Counted from the first letter of the stretch, positions 36,061 to 45,041 are shown. The stretch: 64,000 nucleotides of DNA from Planctomycetota bacterium (GCA_029259635.1 JAJDEU010000050.1:1-64000), one strand, 5' to 3'. Notes: a model not told the origin generated them from the letters alone. Translations and numbers: made by a program.

Positions 36061-38064
36061 TCACCGCTTCTTGCGCTTGTTCTTGCCGCCGCTTTGTCGA
36101 GTCTTCTGCATCGCTTCCACGCGCTTCATGTGCTCTTTTTGCTTCTCGGCGATGTTCTCCAAGAAGCCCGAGAAGGGACCGCAGCCCCGCTTCTCCTTCT
36201 TCGGCTCGATCTCGGTGTCATCGATCGGCCAGCGCTTCTTGATGAATTTTTGCTCGAAGATGCCGAGCCCCGACTGGGTGATCATGTAGAGCGAGAGGCC
36301 GGCCGCGTAGTTGTAGAGGAACACGCCCATGACGATCGGCATGAAGGCCATCATCTTCTGCATGCGCGCCGCTTGTTCGTCGGCCGGTGCCGGCATACCG
36401 CGCTGTTGGGCGACCCACAAGACGATCATCAGGATCGGAAGCACGTTCAAATAGTCGATGTGCATCGTGGTGATCAGGAGCGGAATGTCCCAGTCCAGCA
36501 CCATCAACCGATCGGGCTGCGCCAGGTCGGTGATCCAACCGTAGAAGGGCGCCTGACGCAGGTCGAAGTTGGTGCGCAACGCGCTGAACAGCCCGATGAA
36601 GATCGGGATCTGCATGAACATCGGAAGGCAGCCTCCGAGCGGCGGGAAGGCGCCCTCTTCCTGCATCAGCTTGGCCTGCTCTTGGCGCTGCTTCTGCGCG
36701 TCGTTCTTGTACTTCTCTTTCAGCTCCGCGATCTTCGGCTGCACGCGCTTCATCTTCTTTTGATAGCGCGCCATCGACGTCTGAAAGCGTCGGTTCAGCG
36801 GGAAGAGCAGGATGCGGATGAACAGGGTCAGGACGATGATCGAGGTGCCCCAGTTGCCCGTTACCGTGTGGAGCAAGCTGAGGATCCAGACCAGTACGTT
36901 TCCGATCCCGGACATCATGCCCAGGTCTTCTTCGATGATCAGATCGTGCGCGGGGTCCGCCTCGAGAAAGGTGTCGTGCTCTTTCGGTCCGGCGTAGACC
37001 TCGTAGGTGTAGGTCGTGCTCTGGCCGGTCTCCGGCAACTTCAGCTCGAGGAACACATCGGCGTCGATGTATCTCCAACCATCGCGCGCTTCCGTCGGAT
37101 TCTGGGCCACCCACTCCGCGTCGAAGACGCGCGCATAGGCCGCGCCAACCATCGTCGGCGGGTCGTTGGCACCGCTTTCCCGCATGATCACGGCGAAGTA
37201 CTTATCGTGGACTCCGGCAAAGGCGAGCGGCTTTGGGGCCGTGAGCGGTCCGAATTGATCGGATGCCCGGACGCTGCGCTCCTTCATCGCGAACGTCATC
37301 TGGTCGAAATCCGCCCCTATCGGACCGGCGGCGACCGCCTGCGGACCTTGATAGAAGCTGTCGTCCACCTCCCGCGGGATGCTCGAAGCCGGCGTCAGAA
37401 CAAACTGCCGGGTCGCGCTCTTGAAGCTGGGTCCCTCGTTGTGAAGCTCAAGCTCGAGCAAGAAGCGCTGGCTCGTCTCCTGGAAGAGGAAGCGCTTGAC
37501 GAATCGAATTCCGCTACCCGGCGCGAGCTGGAACTCGACACCCAGCGGTGTCCCGTCCCCCGTCCGCAGGACCTCCATCGTCCACAGGGCATCTTCGAGC
37601 GGCGTTCCGCGCTCGAGGTCTTTGCTCGACTCGCTGGTGCGCAGAAGCATGGAGCCGGTCTCGCTGCCGTCCGGCTGTGCGATCGGACTCAGGAGTCGAA
37701 CCCAGTTCTCCGTATCCGCGCGCTCGGCCTCGTCGAGACCTTCCTTGCGGACGTAGTCGCCGAGGCGGAGATCGATCAACCTCGCGCCGCGGTTGGAGAA
37801 GCGCGCCAGGTACGTGCCGACCTCGGCATTCGAGCCGAAGATCAGATCTTCTGTTTCGCGCTCTTCGGTCTCGACCCGGAGCTCGCCGACTTCGGGCGGC
37901 AGCGTGATGACCGGTGCGGCCGGCGTCGGGGACTCTACCTGTGCTGCTCCCGGAACCGCGCCATCGACGGCGGGCGTCTCCTTAGGAGCCTTCGCGGTGA
38001 GGAGCTGATAGCTCATCAATACGGCGAACGACAGAATCAGAAATAGCGGTAAGCGCTTCTCCAC
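36061..38064 (-). CDS. yidC: Membrane protein insertase YidC
   Basis: A 667-residue YidC of the long Gram-negative type. The first transmembrane helix is MEKRLPLFLILSFAVLMSYQLL, followed by a periplasmic beta-sandwich domain at about 60-390. The conserved insertase core follows: NWGTSIIVLTLFIRILLFPL with the groove arginine, KYKNDAQKQRQEQAKLMQEE in the cytoplasmic coiled hairpin, GGCLPMFMQIPIFIGLFSAL, and the last helices around MPIVMGVFLYNYAAGLSLYM. The C-terminus is strongly basic (KNKRKKR), as in ribosome-binding tails. It inserts and folds inner membrane proteins, including respiratory subunits such as those encoded here. rnpA and rpmH are not in the window. Confidence 0.96.
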   Translation of the reverse strand: MEKRLPLFLILSFAVLMSYQLLTAKAPKETPAVDGAVPGAAQVESPTPAAPVITLPPEVGELRVETEERETEDLIFGSNAEVGTYLARFSNRGARLIDLRLGDYVRKEGLDEAERADTENWVRLLSPIAQPDGSETGSMLLRTSESSKDLERGTPLEDALWTMEVLRTGDGTPLGVEFQLAPGSGIRFVKRFLFQETSQRFLLELELHNEGPSFKSATRQFVLTPASSIPREVDDSFYQGPQAVAAGPIGADFDQMTFAMKERSVRASDQFGPLTAPKPLAFAGVHDKYFAVIMRESGANDPPTMVGAAYARVFDAEWVAQNPTEARDGWRYIDADVFLELKLPETGQSTTYTYEVYAGPKEHDTFLEADPAHDLIIEEDLGMMSGIGNVLVWILSLLHTVTGNWGTSIIVLTLFIRILLFPLNRRFQTSMARYQKKMKRVQPKIAELKEKYKNDAQKQRQEQAKLMQEEGAFPPLGGCLPMFMQIPIFIGLFSALRTNFDLRQAPFYGWITDLAQPDRLMVLDWDIPLLITTMHIDYLNVLPILMIVLWVAQQRGMPAPADEQAARMQKMMAFMPIVMGVFLYNYAAGLSLYMITQSGLGIFEQKFIKKRWPIDDTEIEPKKEKRGCGPFSGFLENIAEKQKEHMKRVEAMQKTRQSGGKNKRKKR

Positions 38065-38103
38065 GGAGCGATCTCTCTTCTCTACCGGGAATGTGACCCG
38101 GGA

Positions 38104-38910
38104 TTAGCGGCCGACCGCGAGACGGTCAGCCAGTTCTTCCGGCAAGTCGGGCACGGCGCGAATATCCGCTTGAGCAGCGGCGATGTCATATTCGAGACGC
38201 ACAAAAGTCAGATACTGTCCGTCAAAAAGGGCGTAGCACAGTCGCGGGTCACCGTCGCGCGGCTGTCCCACCGATCCCACATTGACAATCGCTCTCGCCT
38301 CTTCGAGATCCCCGAGCTCAAACGGCCCCTGGGTTCCCGTCGGCAAAAAGAAGCGTTGGTCTTCGTAATAGATCGCGGGCACGTGGCTGTGGCCCACGAA
38401 ACAAACCGGCGCCTCCATGCACTCAAAGTTGGCGCGCAGCTTCTCCGGATCGTTCGCATCGCGCGGCAGCATGTACTCGCGCACGGCATCCCGCGGCGAA
38501 CCGTGGGCAAACATGGCGACGCCGTCCGAGTGACGAGGCACCAGCGCACCGACAAAGTTCCAATACTCGTTGGAGCGAGCTTCGTCGCCGCGCCACAATT
38601 CGTCCCGCGTCCACTCGATGGCACGGCGCGCGCGAACATTGAAATCCGCTGCGGAACCGAGCAGGGCGTCCTCGTGGTTTCCGCGTAGGCAGAGCCCCTC
38701 TTCCAGCTTCAGCCCGCCCGGCTTCGAGGTGGCGGAACACAGCTCCATCACCATGTCCAGGCACTCGCGCGGCTTCGCTCCATAACCCACGACATCGCCG
38801 AGACAGACGGTGCGTTCCACCCCACGGGCACGGGCGTCCGCCAATGCGACCGTGAGGGCCGGAACGTTTCCGTGAAGGTCAGAGATGATTGCGGTCAGGG
38901 GGTAGGTCAC
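38104..38910 (-). CDS. Calcineurin-like metallophosphoesterase
   Basis: A phosphoesterase of about 268 residues, with all five metal-site motifs: IISDLHGNVPAL, GDVVGYGAKPREC, RGNHEDALLG, FAHGSPRD and CFVGHSHVP. It belongs to the MPP superfamily branch of small bacterial phosphodiesterases and phosphatases (PF12850-like); the substrate is unknown. A GTG start at 38910 puts the first motif right at the N-terminus, as is normal. An ATG at 39069 would add 53 residues without recognisable content, so the start is uncertain. It follows yidC-mnmE in sequence but is upstream of them on this strand, 39 nt before yidC, and may lead that operon. The 291-nt gap to the divergent gene at 39202 shows nothing else. 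Confidence 0.85.
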   Translation of the reverse strand: MTYPLTAIISDLHGNVPALTVALADARARGVERTVCLGDVVGYGAKPRECLDMVMELCSATSKPGGLKLEEGLCLRGNHEDALLGSAADFNVRARRAIEWTRDELWRGDEARSNEYWNFVGALVPRHSDGVAMFAHGSPRDAVREYMLPRDANDPEKLRANFECMEAPVCFVGHSHVPAIYYEDQRFFLPTGTQGPFELGDLEEARAIVNVGSVGQPRDGDPRLCYALFDGQYLTFVRLEYDIAAAQADIRAVPDLPEELADRLAVGR

Positions 38911-39201
38911 GAGGGCACGGTGCGATTGGGCGCGAGCGGTGAGGGGCCAGTGAGTTGCGCTTCGGCAGGCTGGGAAGTGAGGCCAGTGGTGAGAAATGCC
39001 GAGCACAATCGTCGAGCGAGGCTCGGGCCCGACCCTGACGAAGATTTGGCCGGGGATTATCAAGTCCAACTAGAGGCGGGGCAAGTGCGGCGGCGCATCC
39101 TCGGGCGGGAAACGGGTGTTCCCCCCCAATCCGAACGTTACGGTGGCGAGGAACGCGGTCTTTGAAACAGCCACACTCGCTCTATAGCCCCGAATTCTCG
39201 T

Positions 39202-40227
39202 ATGAAAGCCTCCTCATTCCTCGCGCCACTCTTCCTGTGTTTGGGATTCGCCTCTTCGGTTTTTCTCTCCTCAGCGGAAGCCGCCGCGTCCCTCCGGAAG
39301 TCGGAGGTGGGAGCTCCCGCAGTCGGAGCCCGAGATCCGCAAGTCGAGACCGAGAGCTTCGCAGCTCGAATCGGGGAGGAGCGGATCGAGATGGCGACCT
39401 ACCGCGACTTCTTGGTGCGCGCCTCCGGCCGACGCCCCCTCGACGTGCTCATCGACCGCCGACTTGTGGAGCGGGAAGCGGCGCGCCTGAAGCTCTCCGT
39501 GACCGAGGCAGCGATCGCGGAAGCCGTTGGGCGGGTCTGGGATTCCTATCTGGAGCGCTTGAATGGCGACGAAGGTCGGTTTGTCGCCGAGCTGAAGATC
39601 GGTGGGTTCGAGCGCGAAGAGTTTCGGAGCAATCTTCGCGACCAAGCCCGACAGGAGTTGCTCGCGCAAGCCGTCTGTCGCGCGACCCGCGTAATCACCG
39701 AGGAGCTCCTCCGGGCGCGCTTTCAGAGTGACTTCGGCGAGTCCGGAGACCAAGTCGAGGTCCGTCACATCTTCTTATCCGCCTCGCGATTGAGAGCGGA
39801 CCTCATCAGCGAAGGCACGCCGGCCGAGGAGCTCGGTCCCGCGCGCTTGGAGTCTCTCTGCCGAGAACGACTCGAGGAAGTCCTCGAGCGTTTGGAGTCC
39901 GGCGAACCCTTTGACGTCTTGGCCGGGAAGTACAGCCACGACTTCGCTGCCCAAGCCACGGGCGGCCAGCTCGCGAACTACAACTATCGCGCTTACGGCG
40001 CCGACTTCGCCACTGCCGTTCGCGGCGCCGAGGTCGGAATCCCGATCGGTCCCGTGCAAACCGAATCCGGATTCCATGTCATCGAAGTCACCTCCAGAGT
40101 GCACACCGAGTTCGCGGAGATTCGCGAAACTCTGCGCCAGCGTATGCAAGCAGAAGCGGCGACACCGACCGAGATTCAAACCTTGATCGATCAGCTGCGC
40201 GCCAAGGTGAAGATCGAGACTTACTAG
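39202..40227 (+). CDS. Exported parvulin-type peptidyl-prolyl isomerase
   Basis: A 341-residue SurA/PrsA-like protein. A signal peptide (about 1-27, ending SSAEAA) is followed by a helical chaperone region at about 55-180 (AARIGEERIEMATYRDFLV). The rotamase domain lies at about 185-305: VRHIFLSASRLR, EPFDVLAGKYSHDFAAQATG, IGPVQTESGFHVIEV. Such proteins help fold envelope or outer membrane proteins in the periplasm. The C-terminus is helical. Its stop codon overlaps that of the convergent thioesterase gene: the tetranucleotide CTAG at 40224-40227 holds both TAG stops. Confidence 0.9.
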   Translation: MKASSFLAPLFLCLGFASSVFLSSAEAAASLRKSEVGAPAVGARDPQVETESFAARIGEERIEMATYRDFLVRASGRRPLDVLIDRRLVEREAARLKLSVTEAAIAEAVGRVWDSYLERLNGDEGRFVAELKIGGFEREEFRSNLRDQARQELLAQAVCRATRVITEELLRARFQSDFGESGDQVEVRHIFLSASRLRADLISEGTPAEELGPARLESLCRERLEEVLERLESGEPFDVLAGKYSHDFAAQATGGQLANYNYRAYGADFATAVRGAEVGIPIGPVQTESGFHVIEVTSRVHTEFAEIRETLRQRMQAEAATPTEIQTLIDQLRAKVKIETY

Positions 40228-40988
40228 CAGCTCTCTCTCTTCGCCAGTCTCGCTTCGATGGCGCTGAGTAGCGGCTCGCGCTGCGCGTCGAGAAAGAAGT
40301 GTCCGCCCGCGACCTCGACGGAATCAAAACTGCCGGACGTCAACTGCCCCCACTGCTCGGTTTCTTCGCGAGAGACGAGCGGGTCGGCACTCGAACAGAT
40401 CGACGTGATCGGGACGGAAAGCGGTTCTCGCTCGGTCCACCGATAGGTCTCGACCATGCGCAGGTCCGCTCGCACGGTCGGGAGCATGAGCGCCATAAGC
40501 CCCTCGAACTCGAGAATCTCCGGCGGAGTTCCGCCGAGCAGCTCAAGCGCGCTCACCAGCTCTTCGTCGGACAGCTCGTGCAGCTGCGGATTCCGATCGG
40601 GCAGATGCGGGGCGCGAAAGCCCGCTGCAAAGAGGTGTCCGGGTTCCGGCAAGTCGAGCTCGCGAAGCGCGTGGCAAAACTCATAGGCGATTAGAGCGCC
40701 CATGCTGTGGCCAAAGATGGCGTAGGGCGATAAGAGCTCGCGCTCCAACCCGCGTGCCATGGCTCGGGCGAGAGTCCGCACCGAGTCGATCGCAGACTCG
40801 CGCATACGGCGATCGCGACCGGGCAGCAAGACCGGCGCCACGTCGAGGCGGGAGCCAAAGTGTGCTTGCCAGGATTGAAAGAGCACCGAGCCTCCGCCGG
40901 CATGCGGCAGACAGAAGAGCTTGAAACGGCCCGGCTCCAGTGGCCGACGCGGATCGAGCCAGGCGGCCTCGCGAGGCTTCGCGCTCAT
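40224..40988 (-). CDS. Type II thioesterase (GrsT/RifR-like alpha/beta hydrolase)
   Basis: A 254-residue alpha/beta hydrolase of the type II thioesterase family. FKLFCLPHAGGGSVLFQSW is the typical N-terminal oxyanion region, and FGHSMGALIAYEFCHAL carries the nucleophile serine. SSADPLVSREE carries the aspartate and AGGHFFLDAQRE the histidine, so the triad is intact. Family members remove stalled acyl groups from carrier proteins of NRPS/PKS systems. No NRPS, PKS or carrier protein lies in the window, so the partner is unknown. The start at 40988 overlaps the previous gene by 4 nt (ATGA), placing it last in the hisS-nadD-transferase operon. Confidence 0.88.
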   Translation of the reverse strand: MSAKPREAAWLDPRRPLEPGRFKLFCLPHAGGGSVLFQSWQAHFGSRLDVAPVLLPGRDRRMRESAIDSVRTLARAMARGLERELLSPYAIFGHSMGALIAYEFCHALRELDLPEPGHLFAAGFRAPHLPDRNPQLHELSDEELVSALELLGGTPPEILEFEGLMALMLPTVRADLRMVETYRWTEREPLSVPITSICSSADPLVSREETEQWGQLTSGSFDSVEVAGGHFFLDAQREPLLSAIEARLAKRESC

Positions 40989-42085
40989 CGCGGGGAGCTC
41001 GTGTCGGATTGAGCGGGGAGTACGGAAGCCGCCGGCGCTGCGCGAAACTTCACACAAAAGAGGCTGATGAAATAAGCGAGGCCGGTCCAGCCGACTCCCT
41101 CCAGGATGAGGCCCAGGCGCGTGAGCTCGAGACCGCGGTAGCCGAGGTCAATCGACGGAGCCGCGATCACAAGGAGCGCGCAGACGACGGTCAGAGAGCT
41201 GAACCCGCGTGCCGCGAAGAGGTGCGCGAGGTGCTCTCGATCGCCGTGCCACGGACGGCTTCCGCGCTGCAAGCGTTCGATCGAGAGACGCGCAAGGTCC
41301 AGCAGCGGAAGGACGAGTATGGGCCAAGCCGCGGGCGTCAAGAGAATCCACATGCCGAGCAAGTGGCTGCCCGAGTCTCCGAGGTAAGCGCGCGGGACTC
41401 TTGAGTTCGCTCGCAGGTTGAAGGGCAAGAAGCCGAGCAGGACGCAAGCCGTGATGGGCGATGCGAACGCCATTCCGAGAGTGGCGAGTCCGGTGGCCGC
41501 GCCGTCGGCATTGTCGAATGTGTTGATCGCATTGAGCGCGAGGGCGGAAGCCAGCGCGGCAAGTGCGAGCAAGAGCACAGGGGAGCTCAACGAATCTGGG
41601 AGTGCCCCGCTATTCAAAAGCCCAAGCCCGAGCGGCAGGCCCGCGATGCACTGACCCAAAAACTTTCGGCCCGGGGAGAGTCCATTCGGGAGCAGGTCGT
41701 CGAGCAAGCCGACACCGAACGCGAGTCCGAGCGCGACGGTACAAGCCAACGTGCCGGGCCAAGGCAAGCCGAGAGCTTCGAAGCCCGCGTCGCGCCCGGT
41801 CGCTCCCACGAGTATCGCGCCGAGTAGCAGTGCAAATCCGCCGACGATCGGAACCGACGGGCGCTGGTCTTTCCGTGCTCTCTCCGCGTCGCTGCAGTGC
41901 GGCGATGGATCAGAGAGCGAGCCGCCGGGCAGCCGGCGTACGAAGCGCAAGAGACCAAAAGTGGTCAGCCCGATCAGGAGCGTAACCATGGCTCCTGCCA
42001 GCGGACCGAACTCCGAGTCGCCGAGCATCGCCCCGATCAGGGGAAACTCGGCGAGAGCGTTGGAACTGGGATCGAACATCATCAC
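40985..42085 (-). CDS. MraY/WecA-family polyprenyl-phosphate sugar-1-phosphate transferase
   Basis: A 366-residue polytopic membrane protein (about 10 helices) of glycosyl transferase family 4 (PNPT type). Motifs in order: DQRPSVPIVGG; the Mg-binding LLDDLLPNGLSPGRKFLGQ; NAINTFDNADGAATGLA; RAYLGDSGSHLLGM; and the basic loop PWHGDREHLAHLF with the HxxH-type ending of WecA-like enzymes. These enzymes transfer a sugar-1-phosphate from UDP-sugar to undecaprenyl phosphate, starting a surface glycan. The WecA/TagO branch is favoured over MraY because no cell-wall genes surround it. It overlaps nadD and the thioesterase by 4 nt each. It could feed the glycosyltransferases at 3932-8784, but that is speculative. 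Confidence 0.88.
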   Translation of the reverse strand: MMMFDPSSNALAEFPLIGAMLGDSEFGPLAGAMVTLLIGLTTFGLLRFVRRLPGGSLSDPSPHCSDAERARKDQRPSVPIVGGFALLLGAILVGATGRDAGFEALGLPWPGTLACTVALGLAFGVGLLDDLLPNGLSPGRKFLGQCIAGLPLGLGLLNSGALPDSLSSPVLLLALAALASALALNAINTFDNADGAATGLATLGMAFASPITACVLLGFLPFNLRANSRVPRAYLGDSGSHLLGMWILLTPAAWPILVLPLLDLARLSIERLQRGSRPWHGDREHLAHLFAARGFSSLTVVCALLVIAAPSIDLGYRGLELTRLGLILEGVGWTGLAYFISLFCVKFRAAPAASVLPAQSDTSSPR

Positions 42086-42747
42086 GCGCCGTAGATGCCT
42101 CGCGCCGATATGTATTCCCGCACAGGCGCGGGAAGCTTTTCCATGCCCGCTCCCCGTTCGAGCTCCTCGCGCAGTTCGGTGGCGGCGATATCGACCGTCT
42201 CCGCGTCGACAAATCCGCGCCGCAAGCGCTCGAGCAGCTCGGCGGACAGACCGGAGAGTTTACTCAGCTCCGCGAGATCGACGCCCGCCCGAGCCACGAC
42301 GATCGGCGTCGCCGAGCGAAGCACTTCGTCGACGTCGCGCCAGCTCCCGAGCCCGCGCAAGTTATCGCTGCCAAGAATCAGAAAGAGCTCGGCCGACGCG
42401 AGTCCGCTGCGCGCTTGGATGAGCTCGCGCACCGTGTCCACCGTGAAGGAGGGTGCGCCCCGCCGAAGCTCGAGATCGGAGAGCGCAAACTTCGGCTCTG
42501 CGGCGAGAGCGAGCTCCAACATTTTCAGCCGGTCAGCAGGCGAGGCGCTCGTCGGCTGCTCCTTATGGGGAGAGCGCGCGGCGGGCACGAAGAGAACTAG
42601 GTCGAGTTCGAACTCCGCGAGTGCCGTTCGCGCGACGTGCAGGTGACCGAGGTGAACGGGATCAAAACTCCCGCCGAACAGGCCGAGCCGAGGCGCGAGA
42701 AGGATGTCGAGGCCTCCGAGCCGTTCCTCATCCTTAGGGGCGTCCAT
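42082..42747 (-). CDS. nadD: Nicotinate-nucleotide adenylyltransferase NadD
   Basis: A 221-residue nucleotidyltransferase. RLGLFGGSFDPVHLGHLHVA is the N-terminal (H/T)xGH-type ATP site. VPAARSPHKEQPTSASPADRL is the NadD substrate loop, and LILGSDNLRGLGSW contains the usual G-x-D region. The SxTR-like C-terminal motif reads VAATELREEL, whereas most NadD proteins have I-S-S/A-T-x-I-R. It makes nicotinate adenine dinucleotide from NaMN and ATP in NAD synthesis. The start at 42747 lies 21 nt after hisS stops, and the 3' end overlaps the transferase gene by 4 nt. Confidence 0.93.
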   Translation of the reverse strand: MDAPKDEERLGGLDILLAPRLGLFGGSFDPVHLGHLHVARTALAEFELDLVLFVPAARSPHKEQPTSASPADRLKMLELALAAEPKFALSDLELRRGAPSFTVDTVRELIQARSGLASAELFLILGSDNLRGLGSWRDVDEVLRSATPIVVARAGVDLAELSKLSGLSAELLERLRRGFVDAETVDIAATELREELERGAGMEKLPAPVREYISARGIYGA

Positions 42748-42768
42748 TTCGACTCTCGGTGATCGACG

Positions 42769-44064
42769 TTATTCAGTAGATGCGAGCGCGAGTCGAGTCG
42801 CTTCCACGATTCCAGCTCGCTCCACTTCTGTCTGCGTGCGCTGGACAAGGTCTTTGAGCGTCACAACGCCGCGCGCGAGTTCATCCGATCCGACGATAAT
42901 AGCCAGGCGATGGTTGCCCTTACTGGCCGCCTTCATCTGTGCCTTCATTCGCTTGTCCTCAAGGTCAAATACTGCCCCGATTCCACCAGCGCGAAGCTCC
43001 TCCGCAACTTCGAACACACCTCTGCGGCCGTCATCGTCAGCCGCGGCAACATAGACATCGGGGACATCCTCGATCAGACCGCTCTTCAAGCCGAGCTGAT
43101 CCAGAACGATGAGAGTGCCGGTAAAACCAATGGCAAAGCCGACGGCAGGTAGATCAGGTCCACCCAGGTCGCTGAGCAGGTGGTCGTAGCGCCCACCGCC
43201 GCACAGCGCACTGCGCGCGCCCAAAGCCGGGTAGTGCACCTCGAAGACTGTGCGTGTGTAGTAATCGAGCCCGCGTACGATCCCTGGGTCGACGACTACC
43301 TTGCGATCGAGGCTTTCCAGCAAGTCTTGAACCTCATCGAAGTGCGCACGATTCTCCGCGCTCAAGTAGTCGAGAATGATCGGAGCGCCCTGGTGCAGCT
43401 CCACGCAGGTCGGATTCTTGCAGTCGAGGACGCGCAGGACATTGCGCGTGAAACGCGACTGACACAGCTCGCAGTGTTCCGCCATCTTCGGCGCGAGGAA
43501 CTCGCGAATCGCTTCGCGATAGCGGTCGCGATCTTCGCCGTCCCCCATCGAGTTCATGCGCAGCTCGAGTCCCTCCATCCCGAGCTCCTCGAAGAAGCTC
43601 GCCGCGAGGTGCATGACCTCCGCGTCCGCGCGCGGGTCGAGGCTGCCGAGCACTTCGATATCAAACTGCGTGAACTGGCGCTCGCGCCCTTTCTGAGGAC
43701 GCTCGTACCGAAACATCGGCCCGATGAGGAACAGCTTCTGCATCGGGGCGCTCTTCGCAAAACCCGCCTGCAGATAGGCGCGCGCGATCCCGGCCGTCCC
43801 CTCCGGCCGCAGGGTCAGGGAGTGCTCGCCCTTTTTAATGGTGAACATCTCCTTTTCGACGATGTCGGTGACCTCGCCCACCGAGCGCGTGAAGAGCTCG
43901 GTCTCCTCGAACATCGGCGTCCGAATCTCGCTGAATCCGCGCTGGCCGGCCAGCCGCCGAGCGACCTCCTCCAAGCGATTCCAGACCCCAACATCCTGGG
44001 GCAAGACGTCCCTCAAGCCGCGCGGGGAGCGATAGGAGCGCTTTTCAGTCTTTCCTTCAGTCAT
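42769..44064 (-). CDS. hisS: Histidyl-tRNA synthetase
   Basis: A 431-residue class II synthetase. The start at 44064 (MTEGKTEKRSYRSPRGLRDV) matches the family better than an upstream ATG. Catalytic features: YRSPRGLRDVLP, TLRPEGTAGIARAYL, motif 2 GPMFRYERPQKGRERQFTQ, and the histidine-binding GLDYYTRTVFE. A zinc-ribbon-like set of four cysteines lies in the insertion domain (CELC ... CKNPTC). The C-terminal anticodon domain starts at about DVPDVYVAAAD. Motif 3 reads AVGFAIGFTGTL, where most homologues have an arginine (G-L-E/D-R-L). It is the first gene of an operon with nadD, the MraY/WecA-like gene and the thioesterase. Confidence 0.92.
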   Translation of the reverse strand: MTEGKTEKRSYRSPRGLRDVLPQDVGVWNRLEEVARRLAGQRGFSEIRTPMFEETELFTRSVGEVTDIVEKEMFTIKKGEHSLTLRPEGTAGIARAYLQAGFAKSAPMQKLFLIGPMFRYERPQKGRERQFTQFDIEVLGSLDPRADAEVMHLAASFFEELGMEGLELRMNSMGDGEDRDRYREAIREFLAPKMAEHCELCQSRFTRNVLRVLDCKNPTCVELHQGAPIILDYLSAENRAHFDEVQDLLESLDRKVVVDPGIVRGLDYYTRTVFEVHYPALGARSALCGGGRYDHLLSDLGGPDLPAVGFAIGFTGTLIVLDQLGLKSGLIEDVPDVYVAAADDDGRRGVFEVAEELRAGGIGAVFDLEDKRMKAQMKAASKGNHRLAIIVGSDELARGVVTLKDLVQRTQTEVERAGIVEATRLALASTE

Positions 44065-44460
44065 GGGATCGGCGGTGTTGGCCCCACCGGGGGCGGGCTC
44101 TCGCGAGCCGTGTTGAGTCCTACGCGGACGATTGGGCGAGCGAGTGGGCCCGGTTGGCACCTTCCGCCCTCATTTTTCTGCCCTGGGGCGCCTGGACCCC
44201 CGCGTTGACCCCCTAGGTACCCGGAACTAGACTGTGGCGCAATCCTCGGCCTGTGCAGCACTTGCGAAACCTCGGAGCCCCCCACTTCCAGCCCGGAAGC
44301 CGGAGATCCTCTATTTCGCGGTTTCCAAGCGGTCCGCGGTGACTACAACACGGCGAGAGCCACTCGCTCCCGTTCCCACTCTCGGCTGAGGACACTCCTT
44401 GCCGAACCGGTTCGGGCAGACAACCTGGCCTCCTATTCATCCAGAAGAGCCCCCTCTCCA
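44065..44460. other. Intergenic region between divergent hisS and the lipoprotein gene at 44461
   Basis: This 396-nt gap must hold the promoters of hisS (minus) and the lipoprotein (plus). The only clear structure is a perfect 14-bp palindrome CCGAACCGGTTCGG at 44402-44415, 46 nt before the lipoprotein start. It resembles the CCGAACCCGGTTC core of the family 1 repeats. No riboswitch, T-box or small gene could be recognised. Confidence 0.4.
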
Positions 44461-44994
44461 ATGACCGACAAGACCCCGAAGCGCTCGCTGCGCTTGCTAC
44501 TAGGAGCCGCGACGCTCGTGGTGTTCGCCTCGTGCCAGACCACCGATCCGCGCTACAACCACTGGAACTTCTCGGGGCTGACTCCGCGCATTGCCTATCA
44601 CCTCCTGTCCTATGACACCGAAGGTGGCAAGCCGTACTACCAGCACGCCAACGATCAGCGCAGCTCGATCAATCTCACGATTCAGCGCCACTTGTTCGGC
44701 GACAATCCCGAGAACCCGAACCGCCGCGAGAATGTCTGGATTCCGAACCAGCGCCCCTTCAGCCCGTGTCCGAACCCGTTCAACTTCTTCCATCTCTCCA
44801 GCGTCGCCTTCGGTTCGGCGCTGCTCGGCGCGGGCGGCGGTTTTGTCCTCTTCCCGATCGAAGTCATTCCGGTGATGCTGGAAGAGGGCGGCCCGACCGA
44901 ACTCTGGGCTGGCTTCCGTCAGACCTTCACCGGCAAGAGCAACATTCAGCGCGGACCGGCTCCGCCTTCGGAATTCAGGGTCAAGAACCACTGA
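44461..44994 (+). CDS. Predicted lipoprotein, unknown function
   Basis: A 177-residue protein with a lipoprotein signal (KRSLRLLLGAATLVVFASC, Cys25). The mature part begins QTTDPRYNHWNFSGLTPRI, contains two Asn/Pro/Arg-rich stretches (DNPENPNRRENVWIPNQR), and has a hydrophobic hairpin-like region SSVAFGSALLGAGGGFVLF followed by PIEVIPVML. The HWNF motif after the lipidation site recalls the small lipoprotein at 3627-3809, which also ends in a hydrophobic region. A strong terminator follows 47 nt after the stop, so it is monocistronic. Function unknown; an outer-membrane-associated or stress lipoprotein is possible. Confidence 0.75.
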   Translation: MTDKTPKRSLRLLLGAATLVVFASCQTTDPRYNHWNFSGLTPRIAYHLLSYDTEGGKPYYQHANDQRSSINLTIQRHLFGDNPENPNRRENVWIPNQRPFSPCPNPFNFFHLSSVAFGSALLGAGGGFVLFPIEVIPVMLEEGGPTELWAGFRQTFTGKSNIQRGPAPPSEFRVKNH

Positions 44995-45041
44995 GTCGAA
45001 ACGACGACCAGAGCTTCGGTGCCTGACCATCGAAGAGAATC

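Noticed and set aside
35821..38046. A 741-codon open frame antisense to yidC and mnmE
   Set aside because: High-GC antisense shadow: composition is Arg/His/Leu/Glu-rich without motifs, while the minus strand encodes clear YidC and MnmE.
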